Positions 1 through 7,849 are shown, counted from the stretch's first letter. The stretch is 20,346 nt of DNA from CAYGZA01 sp964354135 (GCA_964354135.1 CAYGZA010000084.1:1-20346), one strand, 5' to 3'. Program-made: numbers and translations. Notes: generated by a model from the sequence alone, not told the origin.

Positions 1-2
1 CC

Positions 3-2297
3 GGCGACGAGCGCAAGATCGTCCTCAAATGGATTCCATCGCCGAACCTGGTCCTCCAGTGGCCTGCGGCGGAGCGCCAATGGGCGATGCTCGATATCGA
101 CGGCCAGCAGCAGGACATCGAGAAGCTGGCCATGCTATCCACCGCGGGCAGCGTCGAGACGAGGCTCTCCCTGGGCGAGCACAAGATCGTGATCCGCCGG
201 CCGGGGGTGAGGACGTTCCAGAAGACGGTGAAGGTGGAAGCCCGGAAGGAGAGCAAGGTCGTCGTCGTTTTCGGGGCTCTGCCGAACCTGTTCTTGCACT
301 GGGCGGAAGCCGAGCGGAAAGACGCGACGCTGGAAATCGACGGCAAGCGGCAGGATATCGAGGCCCTGGCGAAGGACTCGATCGCCGGGCGTTTGGACTT
401 GACCCTTGACCCGGGCGACCGCAAGGTCTCGATCAAGCGGCCGGGCTACGAAGCGTTCGAGAAGGTTGAGAAGGTGGAAGCGGGGAAGGATTGCATCGTC
501 ACGGTCGTGCTGATACCTCCTGAGCCGGAGAAGAAACCGCCACCTGAGATTGTTGCACCCAAGCCGCCGAAACCAGACCCGGCGCTCGTGGGCTATCGCA
601 AGCTGGCTGCGCGTTGGAAAGCGGCCATGGAGCCGGTCGAGAAGCTCGCGGCGGCGTGGGATTTTCTTGGGGCGCAGAAGGAGGCCGAAAAGGTCCGCTT
701 TGAGGAGAAGGAACTCACCGCGCGGCTTGCCGCCCGGCGCGAGGAGCTGGGCCGGATGGCGGCGTTCAAGGCCAGGATCATCGAGAAGATCAACGCCGCC
801 GATCCGCCGCTCAAGAAAAGCGCGCTTGCGATCCGCGGGCAGAACGGCGACGTGACCGGGGCCAGCGACGAGGGGATCTCGACCAAGCTGCCGCTCGGGA
901 AGACGGAACTGATTCCCTGGTCCGACCCGGGCACGAAGGCCCCGCAAAGGCTCATCGAACTCGCCCTGGACCAGAAAAGCGCCGACGACCGGCTGGTGGC
1001 GGGCCTCGTGGCCCTGGCGTGCAACCAGCCAGCCCTGGCAGAAAAGCACTTTGGCGCGGCCCGCGCCGTGGGGGCCAACATCGACGCGTACCTCGCCCCG
1101 CTTGCCGAGGCCGCTCTGGCCCGGGGGCAGGAGCTGCTTGCAGCCAAGGACTTCCAGAGGGCCGACGCCGCCCTGGCGGACCTCGAATCGAAGTACGCTC
1201 AGCTCCCCTGGTTTGCCGCCATGAAACCCACCGTCGTCGCCGGCCGGGAAGCGGCGAAGGCCGGGATCGTCAAGAACGAAGAAGCGGAGAACGTGTACAA
1301 AGAGGCAGTGCGGGTCTTTCGCAAGAACGACCTCCACGACCTCAGGGCTCTTGTCCAGACGCTCAAGAGCGATTACGCGGACACGGACATCGTCAGAGGC
1401 CGCGGGCGTAGGCCCTCCCTGTTCGAAATGGAGAACAAGGTCAAGGACGTGCCCAAACCGATCACGGTCCGCTTGGACGGAAAGGGTCAATTCAAGAGCA
1501 TCCAGGCAGCGATCGACGCCGCGCCCTCCAAGAGCCTCATCGAAATCGAAGACAATGGCCCTTACCGTGAGAAGGTCCTCATCCCGAAGGACAAGTACGA
1601 ACTGAGGCTGCGCGGCAAGAAAGGTTGCTGGCCAGTAATCACTTCAGCAGATCTGCCGCCCGGGCCGCGTCCGCTTGTGACCGTCGAAGGGTCGGGCGCG
1701 TTCCTCGAGCGATTCGTGCTCCTGGATGGCGTCCTATCCGTCTCGGCGGGGGATGCGCGACTCCGCTGGCTGATCGTCCACCACAGCATCGCCACCGGCG
1801 GCTATCAGCGGAAGTGCGAATGCGAAGAGTGCCTCGTCACCGCTGGTGCAAACGCTGGCGCGCCTGGTGTTTTCACGAACTGCCTGTTCCTCGAATCGGG
1901 GTACCTGGCCATCACGGGGGGTGCCCAGGCGCATTTCTGCACAATCCTAGCGGAGCTAGGTAAGAATTTCAGAGGTGAGTACGCTGCTCGTGATTCGATC
2001 GTCGCTCGGATTTCCTTGCCCAACAATATGCGTCCTTCGATCGAGAACTGCGCCGTGCTCGTTGGAGACGTTTCAGACGAAAGTCGCGGGTGCTTCAAGG
2101 CGGACCCGATGTTCGTCGACCCGAAGAACTTCGACTTTCGCCTGAAGCCCGGCAGCCCGTGCATCGGGAAGGCCTCCGACGGCGGGGACAAGAGGCTGCC
2201 GCTACACGCCCGAGATGATCGAGCTCTGCAAGGTCGCGTTGGACCTCCGCCGCAAGGGGACCCTCAAGTTCTGATCCCTTTGCCCCTGCGCACTTGA
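3..2297 (+). CDS. PEGA-like repeat / beta-helix (pectate-lyase fold) protein, 5'-partial
   Basis: The reading frame is open to the left edge (first whole codon at base 3), so the true start lies outside the window; 764 residues are visible. Order of parts: end of one PEGA-like repeat, then two 80-residue repeats (48-287, 288-527), each beginning L-x-L-x-W and containing LEIDG/LDIDG and the KRPG/RRPG turn; a Pro-rich hinge (about 507-590); a Lys/Glu-rich helical stretch; helical TPR-like sequence (about 950-1420); and from 1455 a beta-helix opening with the pectinesterase-like ITVRLDGKGQFKSIQAAIDAAP pattern and ending in the DPMFVDP..DFRLKPGSPC closing rung. PEGA repeats usually sit on surface or exported proteins; binding to envelope or carbohydrate is inference. 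The last ~35 codons look shifted: the neighbouring frame gives YTPEMIELCKVALDLRRK..LKF and stops at 2274, which fits the family end better. No enzyme activity can be assigned. Confidence 0.8.
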   Translation, partial: GDERKIVLKWIPSPNLVLQWPAAERQWAMLDIDGQQQDIEKLAMLSTAGSVETRLSLGEHKIVIRRPGVRTFQKTVKVEARKESKVVVVFGALPNLFLHWAEAERKDATLEIDGKRQDIEALAKDSIAGRLDLTLDPGDRKVSIKRPGYEAFEKVEKVEAGKDCIVTVVLIPPEPEKKPPPEIVAPKPPKPDPALVGYRKLAARWKAAMEPVEKLAAAWDFLGAQKEAEKVRFEEKELTARLAARREELGRMAAFKARIIEKINAADPPLKKSALAIRGQNGDVTGASDEGISTKLPLGKTELIPWSDPGTKAPQRLIELALDQKSADDRLVAGLVALACNQPALAEKHFGAARAVGANIDAYLAPLAEAALARGQELLAAKDFQRADAALADLESKYAQLPWFAAMKPTVVAGREAAKAGIVKNEEAENVYKEAVRVFRKNDLHDLRALVQTLKSDYADTDIVRGRGRRPSLFEMENKVKDVPKPITVRLDGKGQFKSIQAAIDAAPSKSLIEIEDNGPYREKVLIPKDKYELRLRGKKGCWPVITSADLPPGPRPLVTVEGSGAFLERFVLLDGVLSVSAGDARLRWLIVHHSIATGGYQRKCECEECLVTAGANAGAPGVFTNCLFLESGYLAITGGAQAHFCTILAELGKNFRGEYAARDSIVARISLPNNMRPSIENCAVLVGDVSDESRGCFKADPMFVDPKNFDFRLKPGSPCIGKASDGGDKRLPLHARDDRALQGRVGPPPQGDPQVLIPLPLRT
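48..527 (+). repeat. Two tandem 240-bp (80-residue) PEGA-like repeat units
   Basis: Units 48-287 and 288-527 align over their full length: each starts after a PN dipeptide with L-(V/F)-L-(Q/H)-W, followed by AERxxAxLxIDGxxQDIExLA, a GxxxTxLxxG core, (K/R)RPG and a KVEA(R/G)K segment. The preceding sequence (bases 3-47) matches the end of another unit (DERKIVLKW, then PSPN), so the array continues upstream. The period is exactly 240 bp. Confidence 0.85.
2154..2274 (+). repeat. Copy 1 of the duplicated beta-helix gene tail
   Basis: This 3' end of the beta-helix gene is repeated at 2977-3112. Shared blocks are the segment beginning AGCCCGTGCATCGG and running through GGGGACAAGAGGCTGCCGCT, a short GAGATGAT, and the final CCGCCGCAAGGGG..CTCAAGTTCTGA. 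The part between the blocks has diverged. Confidence 0.85.
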
Positions 2298-2322
2298 CTC
2301 TCTCGGCGAGGACGCTTAGTCT
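2294..2322 (+). promoter_or_regulatory. Candidate promoter of the toxin-antitoxin pair
   Basis: TTGACT (2294-2299) is separated by 17 bases from TAGTCT (2317-2322). The -35 matches consensus at five of six bases and the -10 at three. It would start transcription near 2329, about 34 bases before the antitoxin GTG, and lies over the end of the upstream reading frame. Confidence 0.35.
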
Positions 2323-2362
2323 CAATGGTAGGTTTTGAGTTCAGCGTAATGGAGGTCGTGCC

Positions 2363-2575
2363 GTGGACACGGTTCATGCGGTGTACGAAAAAGGGGTGTT
2401 CCGCCCGACGGGACCGGTTGAGTTGCCCGATCGCTGTGAGGTTGAGTTCGAGCCGAGGGTGGTTGACCGTTGCGGTGAGACTTGCGGTCTGGCTCAAGTG
2501 TACGCGGTCTTGTCGGAGCGGTACCAATCGGGCGAGAGCAACGTATCCGCTCGCCACGACGAGCATCAGCCATGA
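2363..2575 (+). CDS. DUF104-like (AF2212-type) antitoxin
   Basis: Seventy residues starting at GTG, chosen because GGAGG (2351-2355) lies seven bases upstream. The N-terminus TVHAVYEKGVFRPTGPVELP followed by C-EVEFEP is the signature of the DUF104/AF2212-like family, small beta-rich DNA-binding antitoxins whose typical opening is K-x-I-x-A-x-YENGVFRPL-x-P-x-LPEG. The C-terminal half (from about residue 34) is polar and would be expected to wrap the toxin. The stop overlaps the next start by ATGA, so toxin and antitoxin are translationally coupled. Autoregulation is expected for the family, but no operator palindrome is evident. Family assignment is good; neutralisation of the neighbour is inferred from the arrangement. 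Confidence 0.75.
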   Translation: MDTVHAVYEKGVFRPTGPVELPDRCEVEFEPRVVDRCGETCGLAQVYAVLSERYQSGESNVSARHDEHQP

Positions 2576-2973
2576 GCACCGTCTTTCTCGACACCGTAGG
2601 ATTGCTGGCCCTCTGGGACGCCAGCGATCAATGGCACACCGCCGCGCAAGCGGCGTTCGCCCGACTCGCTGAGGCACGATGGAGGCTCTTGACGACCACC
2701 TTCGTGCTCCTGGAATGCGGGAACGCGGCGGCGAGGCGGCCGTATCGTTCGGCAGTCGGTCGTTTGGGCCAGGAGATGGAGTCGGCAGGGCTATTGATCA
2801 CGCCTACTGACGAGGATTGCCGGCATGCGTGGGCGGCGTATCGGGTCGGCGACGCGAGCGGGCCCGGCATCGTCGATTGCACCTCGTTCGTCGTCATGCG
2901 GCGGCTGGGCGTCGTTCAGGCGTTCACTAACGATCAACATTTCCGGGCAGCGGGTTTCGAGACGCTGTTCTGA
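2572..2973 (+). CDS. PIN-domain ribonuclease toxin (VapC-like)
   Basis: A 133-residue PIN-domain protein, the usual size for VapC-type toxins, which cleave RNA using Mg2+ held by three or four acidic residues. Those residues are present: D7 in VFLDT, E48 in LLECGN, D102 in GIVDCTSF and D121 in FTNDQHF. The start ATG overlaps the antitoxin stop by four bases; an in-frame start further upstream at 2482 lies inside the antitoxin gene and is unlikely. The GIVDC..TND-x-H-F ending is typical of PIN proteins paired with DUF104 antitoxins. The gene is intact. Directly after its stop begins a second copy of the upstream gene's tail, so the pair sits between two repeats. The RNA target cannot be told from sequence. 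Confidence 0.85.
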   Translation: MSTVFLDTVGLLALWDASDQWHTAAQAAFARLAEARWRLLTTTFVLLECGNAAARRPYRSAVGRLGQEMESAGLLITPTDEDCRHAWAAYRVGDASGPGIVDCTSFVVMRRLGVVQAFTNDQHFRAAGFETLF

Positions 2974-2976
2974 GAG

Positions 2977-3112
2977 AGCCCGTGCATCGGTAAGGCCTCC
3001 GATGGCGGGGACAAGAGGCTGCCGCTCTTGCGCGGAGATGATGGACATTCCCGCGTGCGTGCGAGCACGCACCCTACCGGTCTCCCGCCGCAAGGGGATC
3101 CTCAAGTTCTGA
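2977..3112 (+). pseudogene. Remnant 3' end of a second beta-helix gene (tail copy 2)
   Basis: Starts four bases after the toxin stop and repeats 2154-2274 with divergence and extra bases in the middle. Read in the frame that ends at TGA 3110-3112 it gives GTRGCRSCAEMM...RRKGILKF, matching the +1 frame of copy 1 (GTRGCRYTPEMI...RRKGTLKF). It has no start and no upstream body, so it is a detached gene tail. The middle (about 3030-3083) no longer matches copy 1, suggesting an old duplication or origin from a paralogue. Confidence 0.75.
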
Positions 3113-3121
3113 CGCCAATTC

Positions 3122-3146
3122 CCCCTCTCCCCTCGCGGGAGAGGGG
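3122..3146. repeat. GC-rich inverted repeat (dispersed element)
   Basis: CCCCTCTCCC (3122-3131), a five-base loop, then the exact complement GGGAGAGGGG (3137-3146), followed by TCAGGGGTGAGGGG. On the minus strand this reads SPLTPLPRGERG, a peptide pattern familiar from non-coding dispersed repeats in many bacterial genomes. It lies directly before a broken DUF559 gene, a frequent neighbour of such repeats. Confidence 0.7.
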
Positions 3147-3177
3147 TCAGGGGTGAGGGGCATTCGGAGAGTCGGCG

Positions 3178-3348
3178 ATGAACCTCAAGAGGGCACGTCA
3201 ACTCCGCAGAAACATGACCGACACGGAACGGTTTGTCTGGGGGCGGCTTCGCTCCCGTCGCTTTGCCGGATTCAGAGCGGAAAACCGGTTACACCCCTCC
3301 GAATTGTCCAAGGCCCTTGCCGGCCGGCTCGCCGCGTGCTTATCTTGA
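3178..3348 (+). pseudogene. Truncated DUF559-family gene (N-terminal fragment)
   Basis: Starting at ATG 3178 the frame gives MNLKRARQLRRNMTDTERFV followed by WGRLRSRRFAGFRAEN. This is the conserved N-terminus of DUF559 proteins (small restriction-endonuclease-like, Vsr-related fold), which are normally about 115-130 residues long. The similarity ends near base 3288; the frame runs on with unrelated sequence to TGA 3346-3348, giving only 56 codons. The catalytic core is missing, so it cannot be functional. Confidence 0.75.
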
Positions 3349-3434
3349 CGGCTATCATGACAGCTTCAACGGCCGCTGTCACGAGGCGGCCCGAAACGGC
3401 CCGCCCGGGACTGGCCCAGGAAGGAGGAACGAAG

Positions 3435-5681
3435 GTGCGATTCATCGAGCAGCAGATAGGATGGGCAGCATCCTTGGCCGTTCTGACGGGCCTCATGGCG
3501 ATCGCCGGCGCGGCCCACGGGGCCCCGCTGCGGCTGGAAAGCGGCACTGCGATCGTCCAAATCGATCCGAAGACGGGAGACTGGTCGCTGGTGGACAAGG
3601 GGTCCGGCGTCCGATGGCCGAGCGAAGGGACGGCCGGCCCCGGATTGGCCGGAGGACTCGCGGGCGAGGTGCAGGAAGCCAAGGTATCGGCCCATGCGGT
3701 GCGCCTCGTCAAGAAGAGCGGCGCTGCCGTGATCTTCGAGCTGGCCGACGGCGGCCGGTCGCTCGTGATCCGCTACGAGGGCAAAGACCTCGGCGACGTG
3801 CGCGTCCTGGAAGACGCCCTTGCGGTCACGGGCAAGGAGGGCGGCTACGTGATCGTGCCGTGCCGCGAAGGGCTCTTGATCCCCGCCGACAGCGGCGTGG
3901 CCTTCAGCCAGACCTTCGGCACGTCGGACTACGAAGGCTGCCACATGAACATGCTTGGGCTGGTCAAGAGCGGCTCCGCGCTCGTGGTCAGTTGGGAGGA
4001 TGCCTACGTGTGGGCCGAGGTGAAGAGCACCGTCGCGCGGGGCGAGACAACCGGTCAGCGGATCGCGACTGCCCTGTCGCTCCGCCGCTCCGCGCGCTCG
4101 CTCCGCCTGACGCCGCTGGGTCGGGGCGACTGGAACACGGTGGCCGCCGGCTACCGCCGCATCGCCGAAGGAAAGGGCCTGGCAGTCACGCTCCGGGAGA
4201 AGATCCGCCGCGACCCGCGCGCCGAGCGCATGGTCGGCGCGGCCAACGTCAAGCTCTGGACCTGCCTGGCCCGACGCATGAACGACGAGAGCACCAAGGA
4301 GGAATCGGTCAAGGTCCGCTGGACGTTCGACGAGGCGGCGGCCGTCGCCGAGCACCTGAAGAAGGACGTGGGCATCGACCGCTCGTTGTTCATCGTCGGC
4401 GGCTGGACCGAGGGGGGCTACGACTGCCGGCATCCCGACAACCTTCCCGCCAATCCCGAGTGCGGCGGCAACGACGCCTTGGCCGCGGCCGTGCGGAGAA
4501 TCCAAGCCCTCGGCTACGTCGCCTGCCTGCACGACAACTACCAGGACATGTACCGCGACGCCAAGAGCTGGGACCCCGCGATGATCGAAAAGCGGGCCGA
4601 CGGCTCCCTGATCCAGGGCGGCCGCTGGCTGGGCGGCCGGGCCTACATGGTCTGCGCCCCCAAGCAGGTCGAGCTGGCCATGCGACCCCAAAACCTCCCG
4701 GCCACGCAGAAGCTCTTCGGCCCGTGGTCGTACTTCATCGACACCACCTACGCCGTCGGCCCGCGGGAGTGCGCCGACCCGAACCACGCAATCGGCCGCA
4801 ACGACGACATCGCCTGGAAGATCAAGCTCAGCGACAAGGCCCGGGAGCTGTTCGGACTCTTCGGCAGCGAGTGCGGGCGGGAGTGGGCCCTTCCGCACAG
4901 CGACTTCTTCGAGGGGCTGGTGGGCGTATCGGGCCACTACTTCCACAACCTCAAGCCGGAAAGCCTCGGCGCGAAGGTGATTCCCTTCTGGGAGATGGTC
5001 TACCACGACTGCCAGGTCTGCTACGGCAAGTACGGCTATGCCGCGGACCAGGCCGCGGAGTACGTGGCCCATCACGTGCTCTGCGCCCGGCCGCTCCACT
5101 ACCACTCGATTCCCGATCATCGCTACTGGACGGAGAAGCCGCAGGCCCGGAAGCCGTCCGGGCCGCGGGCCTGCTTCGCGCGGACCGACCAGGGTTGGGC
5201 CGAGGGGCTCCATCCCACGGATGCCTTCCTGAAAATCACCCACGAAGTGCTCGGGCCGCTGAACGAGGCCACCGCCCATGAGCGGCTCGCGCGCCTGGAG
5301 TTCCTCACGCCCGACGGGTCGCTTCGCCGGGCCCATTACGGCGAGGGCCCCGCGGCCGCGACGGTGGTGGTAGTGAACTTCGGCAAGAGCGACGCGGAGG
5401 TGCCGTCGCAGCTCGGCGGCTCCGTGGTGCTCCCGCCGTGGGGATTCGTGGTCGAGAGCCCGGGCTTTGCCGCCTTCTATGCCAAGAGTTGGGGCGGGCG
5501 GGAGTATCCCGACGGCGTGCTCTTCACGCTCGCCGCCGTCGAGGGGAAGGACCTCCGGCAGGCCGCCCGGGTGCGGGTCTTCCACGGCTTCGGCGACCCG
5601 AAGATCGCCTGGCGCGGCGCGACCCACGACGTTCGCCGCGAAGAGGTCATCACCCCGAGTGCGTCGGCAGGCGCAAGGTAG
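3435..5681 (+). CDS. Exported TIM-barrel glycoside-hydrolase-like protein, family unassigned
   Basis: A 748-residue protein starting at GTG 3435, preferred over upstream in-frame starts because AAGGAGG (3421-3427) lies seven bases before it and a signal peptide follows at once (hydrophobic core about residues 10-28, probable cleavage after AAHG). Residues about 30-260 are beta-rich, resembling the supersandwich domains of large glycosidases. From about 275 (ANVKLWTCLARRMN) a TIM barrel begins, with FIVGGW and GYVACLHDNYQDMY. Candidate catalytic acids are D436 in YFIDTTYAVGPRECADPNH and E479/E483 in GSECGREW, then HSDFFEG (D490). A beta-rich tail closes it. The pattern is reminiscent of GH101/DUF5696-type proteins, but this is tentative and no substrate can be named. 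A GH2 gene follows after 20 bases, so both probably act on the same exported glycan pathway. Confidence 0.65.
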   Translation: MRFIEQQIGWAASLAVLTGLMAIAGAAHGAPLRLESGTAIVQIDPKTGDWSLVDKGSGVRWPSEGTAGPGLAGGLAGEVQEAKVSAHAVRLVKKSGAAVIFELADGGRSLVIRYEGKDLGDVRVLEDALAVTGKEGGYVIVPCREGLLIPADSGVAFSQTFGTSDYEGCHMNMLGLVKSGSALVVSWEDAYVWAEVKSTVARGETTGQRIATALSLRRSARSLRLTPLGRGDWNTVAAGYRRIAEGKGLAVTLREKIRRDPRAERMVGAANVKLWTCLARRMNDESTKEESVKVRWTFDEAAAVAEHLKKDVGIDRSLFIVGGWTEGGYDCRHPDNLPANPECGGNDALAAAVRRIQALGYVACLHDNYQDMYRDAKSWDPAMIEKRADGSLIQGGRWLGGRAYMVCAPKQVELAMRPQNLPATQKLFGPWSYFIDTTYAVGPRECADPNHAIGRNDDIAWKIKLSDKARELFGLFGSECGREWALPHSDFFEGLVGVSGHYFHNLKPESLGAKVIPFWEMVYHDCQVCYGKYGYAADQAAEYVAHHVLCARPLHYHSIPDHRYWTEKPQARKPSGPRACFARTDQGWAEGLHPTDAFLKITHEVLGPLNEATAHERLARLEFLTPDGSLRRAHYGEGPAAATVVVVNFGKSDAEVPSQLGGSVVLPPWGFVVESPGFAAFYAKSWGGREYPDGVLFTLAAVEGKDLRQAARVRVFHGFGDPKIAWRGATHDVRREEVITPSASAGAR

Positions 5682-5701
5682 CAGTCGAGAGGAGAGACGA
5701 G

Positions 5702-7849
5702 ATGAAACAGGCACGAGTGATTCTGGTAATGCCGACATTGCTCCTCGCGGTCGCCCTGCCGACGACGTGGACGACGGCCTCGACGAGGCCCCTGGCCCCG
5801 CGGCGAGCGATTTCGTTGGACGGGACCTGGCAAATCGAGCAGGGCGGGATGGACGCGGCGCCGCGGGAGTTTTCGCATTCGGTGGTCGTGCCCGGGTTGG
5901 TGGACCTGGCCCGGCCGGCGTTCCAGGACGTGGGCAAGAAGTCGCCGCTGCGGCAGGCCTTCTGGTATCGCCGCACGTTCAAGGTCGAAGGCCCGGTGCC
6001 GGCCGTCGCGATCCTCAAGCTCCACAAGGCCCGCTACGGGACCAAGGTCTTGCTGAACGGCAACCCGGTCGGCGAGCACTTGCCCTGCTTCACGCCAGCG
6101 TTCATGGATGTGAAGAAGCACCTCAAGGGCGACGGCCGGGAGAACGAGGTCGTGATTCGCGTGGGGGCCAACCGCGAGAGCATCCCGCAGGACATGCCCA
6201 CCGGCTGGGACTTTGAGAAATACTTGTACATTCCGGGCATCTACGATTCGGTGGAGTTGATCCTCACGGGCACGGTGCACATCGTGCGAGCGCAGACCGT
6301 GCCTGACCTCCCCGGCAGCAGCGTTCGGGTTCTGGTGACCCTTCGCACCGACCGCCGAGCTGCGATGTTTCCTCTGGATCTCACGATTCGCGAAGTACCC
6401 TCCGGCAGGCAAGTGGGCCAGGAGTCCGCGAATCCAGGCATGTACAACAACGAAGAGAAGACGTTCGATTTCAAGATCGGGATCAACGATTGCCGCCTCT
6501 GGTCGCCCGAAGATCCCTTCCTGTACGAGCTTGAAGTCAGCACCTACATGGACAAGCTCAAAGTGCGGTTCGGGATGCGCTCATTCCGATTCGACCGAGA
6601 TAGCGGCCGGGCCTTCCTCAACGGCAAGCCGTACTTCATGCGCGGCACGAACGTGTGCATCTATCGATTTTTCGAAGACGCCCAGCGCGGCGATCTCCCC
6701 TGGCGGGCCGATTGGGTCCGCCGTCTGCACCGGCAGTTCAAGTGGATGCACTGGAATGCGATCCGCTACTGCATCGGTTTCCCGCCGGAAATCTGGTACG
6801 ACATCGCCGATGAAGAAGGCTTCCTGATCCAGGACGAGTTCCCGATATGGCTCTTGGACAAGGCCCCGGAGAATCCCAAGGCCGAGAAGATCATCCCCGA
6901 ATACACCGAGTGGATGCGGGAGCGGTGGAACCATCCCTGCGTGGTCATCTGGGACGCACAAAACGAAAGCCATACCGACCAGACGGGCAAGGCCCTCCAG
7001 GCCGTCCGTCACCTGGACCTCTCGAACCGCCCGTGGGAAAACGGTTGGGCCGAGCCGCAAGAACCGATCGATTGCGTCGAATCCCATCCGTATCTCTTCA
7101 TCCGGGGCTGGACCGGCCAGAAGCCGTTCCGGCTCAAGGAAATGCCCACGGTCTCCGGCGTGCCCAGCCTGAACGCGAACCAGAAGAAGCTCAGCGTGCC
7201 GATCGTCATCAACGAATACGGCTGGTTGTGGCTGGACCGCGACGGCAACCCGACCTGCCTGACGGACAAGGTCTATGAGAGCCTGCTGGGTGGGCACTCG
7301 ACCGCCGAGCAGCGGCGACTGCTTCATGCGAGGTACCTGGCCGCCCTGACGGAGTTCTGGCGCTGCCACCGCCAGTGCGCCGGCGTTTTGCACTTTTGCG
7401 GTCTGACCTATTCCCGGCCGGGCGACAAGCCGCGGCCCGAAGGCGGCGCCACCAGCGACCACTTCATCGACCTCGAAAAGCTCACCTTTGAGCCCAAGTT
7501 CGCCGAGTACGTCCGCGAGGCGTTCAACCCGGTCGGGCTGATGCTCGATTTCTGGGCCGAGGAGGTGCCCTGCGGCGCGGAGCAGCCGCTGAGAGTCTTC
7601 GTTATCAACGACCTCTACAAGGACTGGTCCGGGACCGTGCGCCTGCGTATGATGCAGGGCGATAGGCAGGTCTCGGCGCAAACGCAAACGTGCAAGGTCG
7701 CCGCCCTCGGCCGGGAAATCGTGGGCCTAAAGGCGACGATGCCCACCGAGCCGGGCAACTACACCATGATCGCGGAGCTGGAGGAGCTGGTAAACGGCAG
7801 AGCCGAGCCCATCCGCAGCCTCCGCGACTTCAAGGCCAAGAGGCCCTGA
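5702..7849 (+). CDS. Exported glycoside hydrolase family 2 protein
   Basis: A 715-residue protein starting at ATG 5702 behind a purine-rich GAGAGGAGAGACGAG. A signal peptide occupies about residues 1-27. Then come the GH2 jelly-roll sugar-binding domain (SLDGTWQ, FWYRRTF, LHKARYGTKVLLNG, GIYDSVEL), an Ig-like domain (to about residue 290, LWSPEDPFLYELEV), and the TIM barrel from FGMRSFRF..FLNGKPYFMRGTN. The acid/base glutamate is E422 in WDAQNES, occupying the usual NE position, and the nucleophile is E505 in IVINEYGW. GH2 enzymes are retaining beta-galactosidases, -glucuronidases or -mannosidases; which applies here cannot be decided from sequence. It follows the preceding hydrolase by 20 bases and likely shares its transcript. 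A hairpin lies directly after the stop. Confidence 0.85.
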   Translation: MKQARVILVMPTLLLAVALPTTWTTASTRPLAPRRAISLDGTWQIEQGGMDAAPREFSHSVVVPGLVDLARPAFQDVGKKSPLRQAFWYRRTFKVEGPVPAVAILKLHKARYGTKVLLNGNPVGEHLPCFTPAFMDVKKHLKGDGRENEVVIRVGANRESIPQDMPTGWDFEKYLYIPGIYDSVELILTGTVHIVRAQTVPDLPGSSVRVLVTLRTDRRAAMFPLDLTIREVPSGRQVGQESANPGMYNNEEKTFDFKIGINDCRLWSPEDPFLYELEVSTYMDKLKVRFGMRSFRFDRDSGRAFLNGKPYFMRGTNVCIYRFFEDAQRGDLPWRADWVRRLHRQFKWMHWNAIRYCIGFPPEIWYDIADEEGFLIQDEFPIWLLDKAPENPKAEKIIPEYTEWMRERWNHPCVVIWDAQNESHTDQTGKALQAVRHLDLSNRPWENGWAEPQEPIDCVESHPYLFIRGWTGQKPFRLKEMPTVSGVPSLNANQKKLSVPIVINEYGWLWLDRDGNPTCLTDKVYESLLGGHSTAEQRRLLHARYLAALTEFWRCHRQCAGVLHFCGLTYSRPGDKPRPEGGATSDHFIDLEKLTFEPKFAEYVREAFNPVGLMLDFWAEEVPCGAEQPLRVFVINDLYKDWSGTVRLRMMQGDRQVSAQTQTCKVAALGREIVGLKATMPTEPGNYTMIAELEELVNGRAEPIRSLRDFKAKRP

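Noticed and set aside
2264..3201. Candidate mobile element spanning the toxin-antitoxin pair
   Set aside because: The flanking tails are direct repeats of a gene end, with no terminal inverted repeats and no transposase, so an insertion sequence is not supported.
3366..5738. Very long open frame on the minus strand opposite the hydrolase gene
   Set aside because: It is antisense to a gene with signal peptide, ribosome-binding site and a coherent fold, and its translation is Arg/Gly/Ala/Val-rich without any family pattern, as expected in GC-rich DNA.
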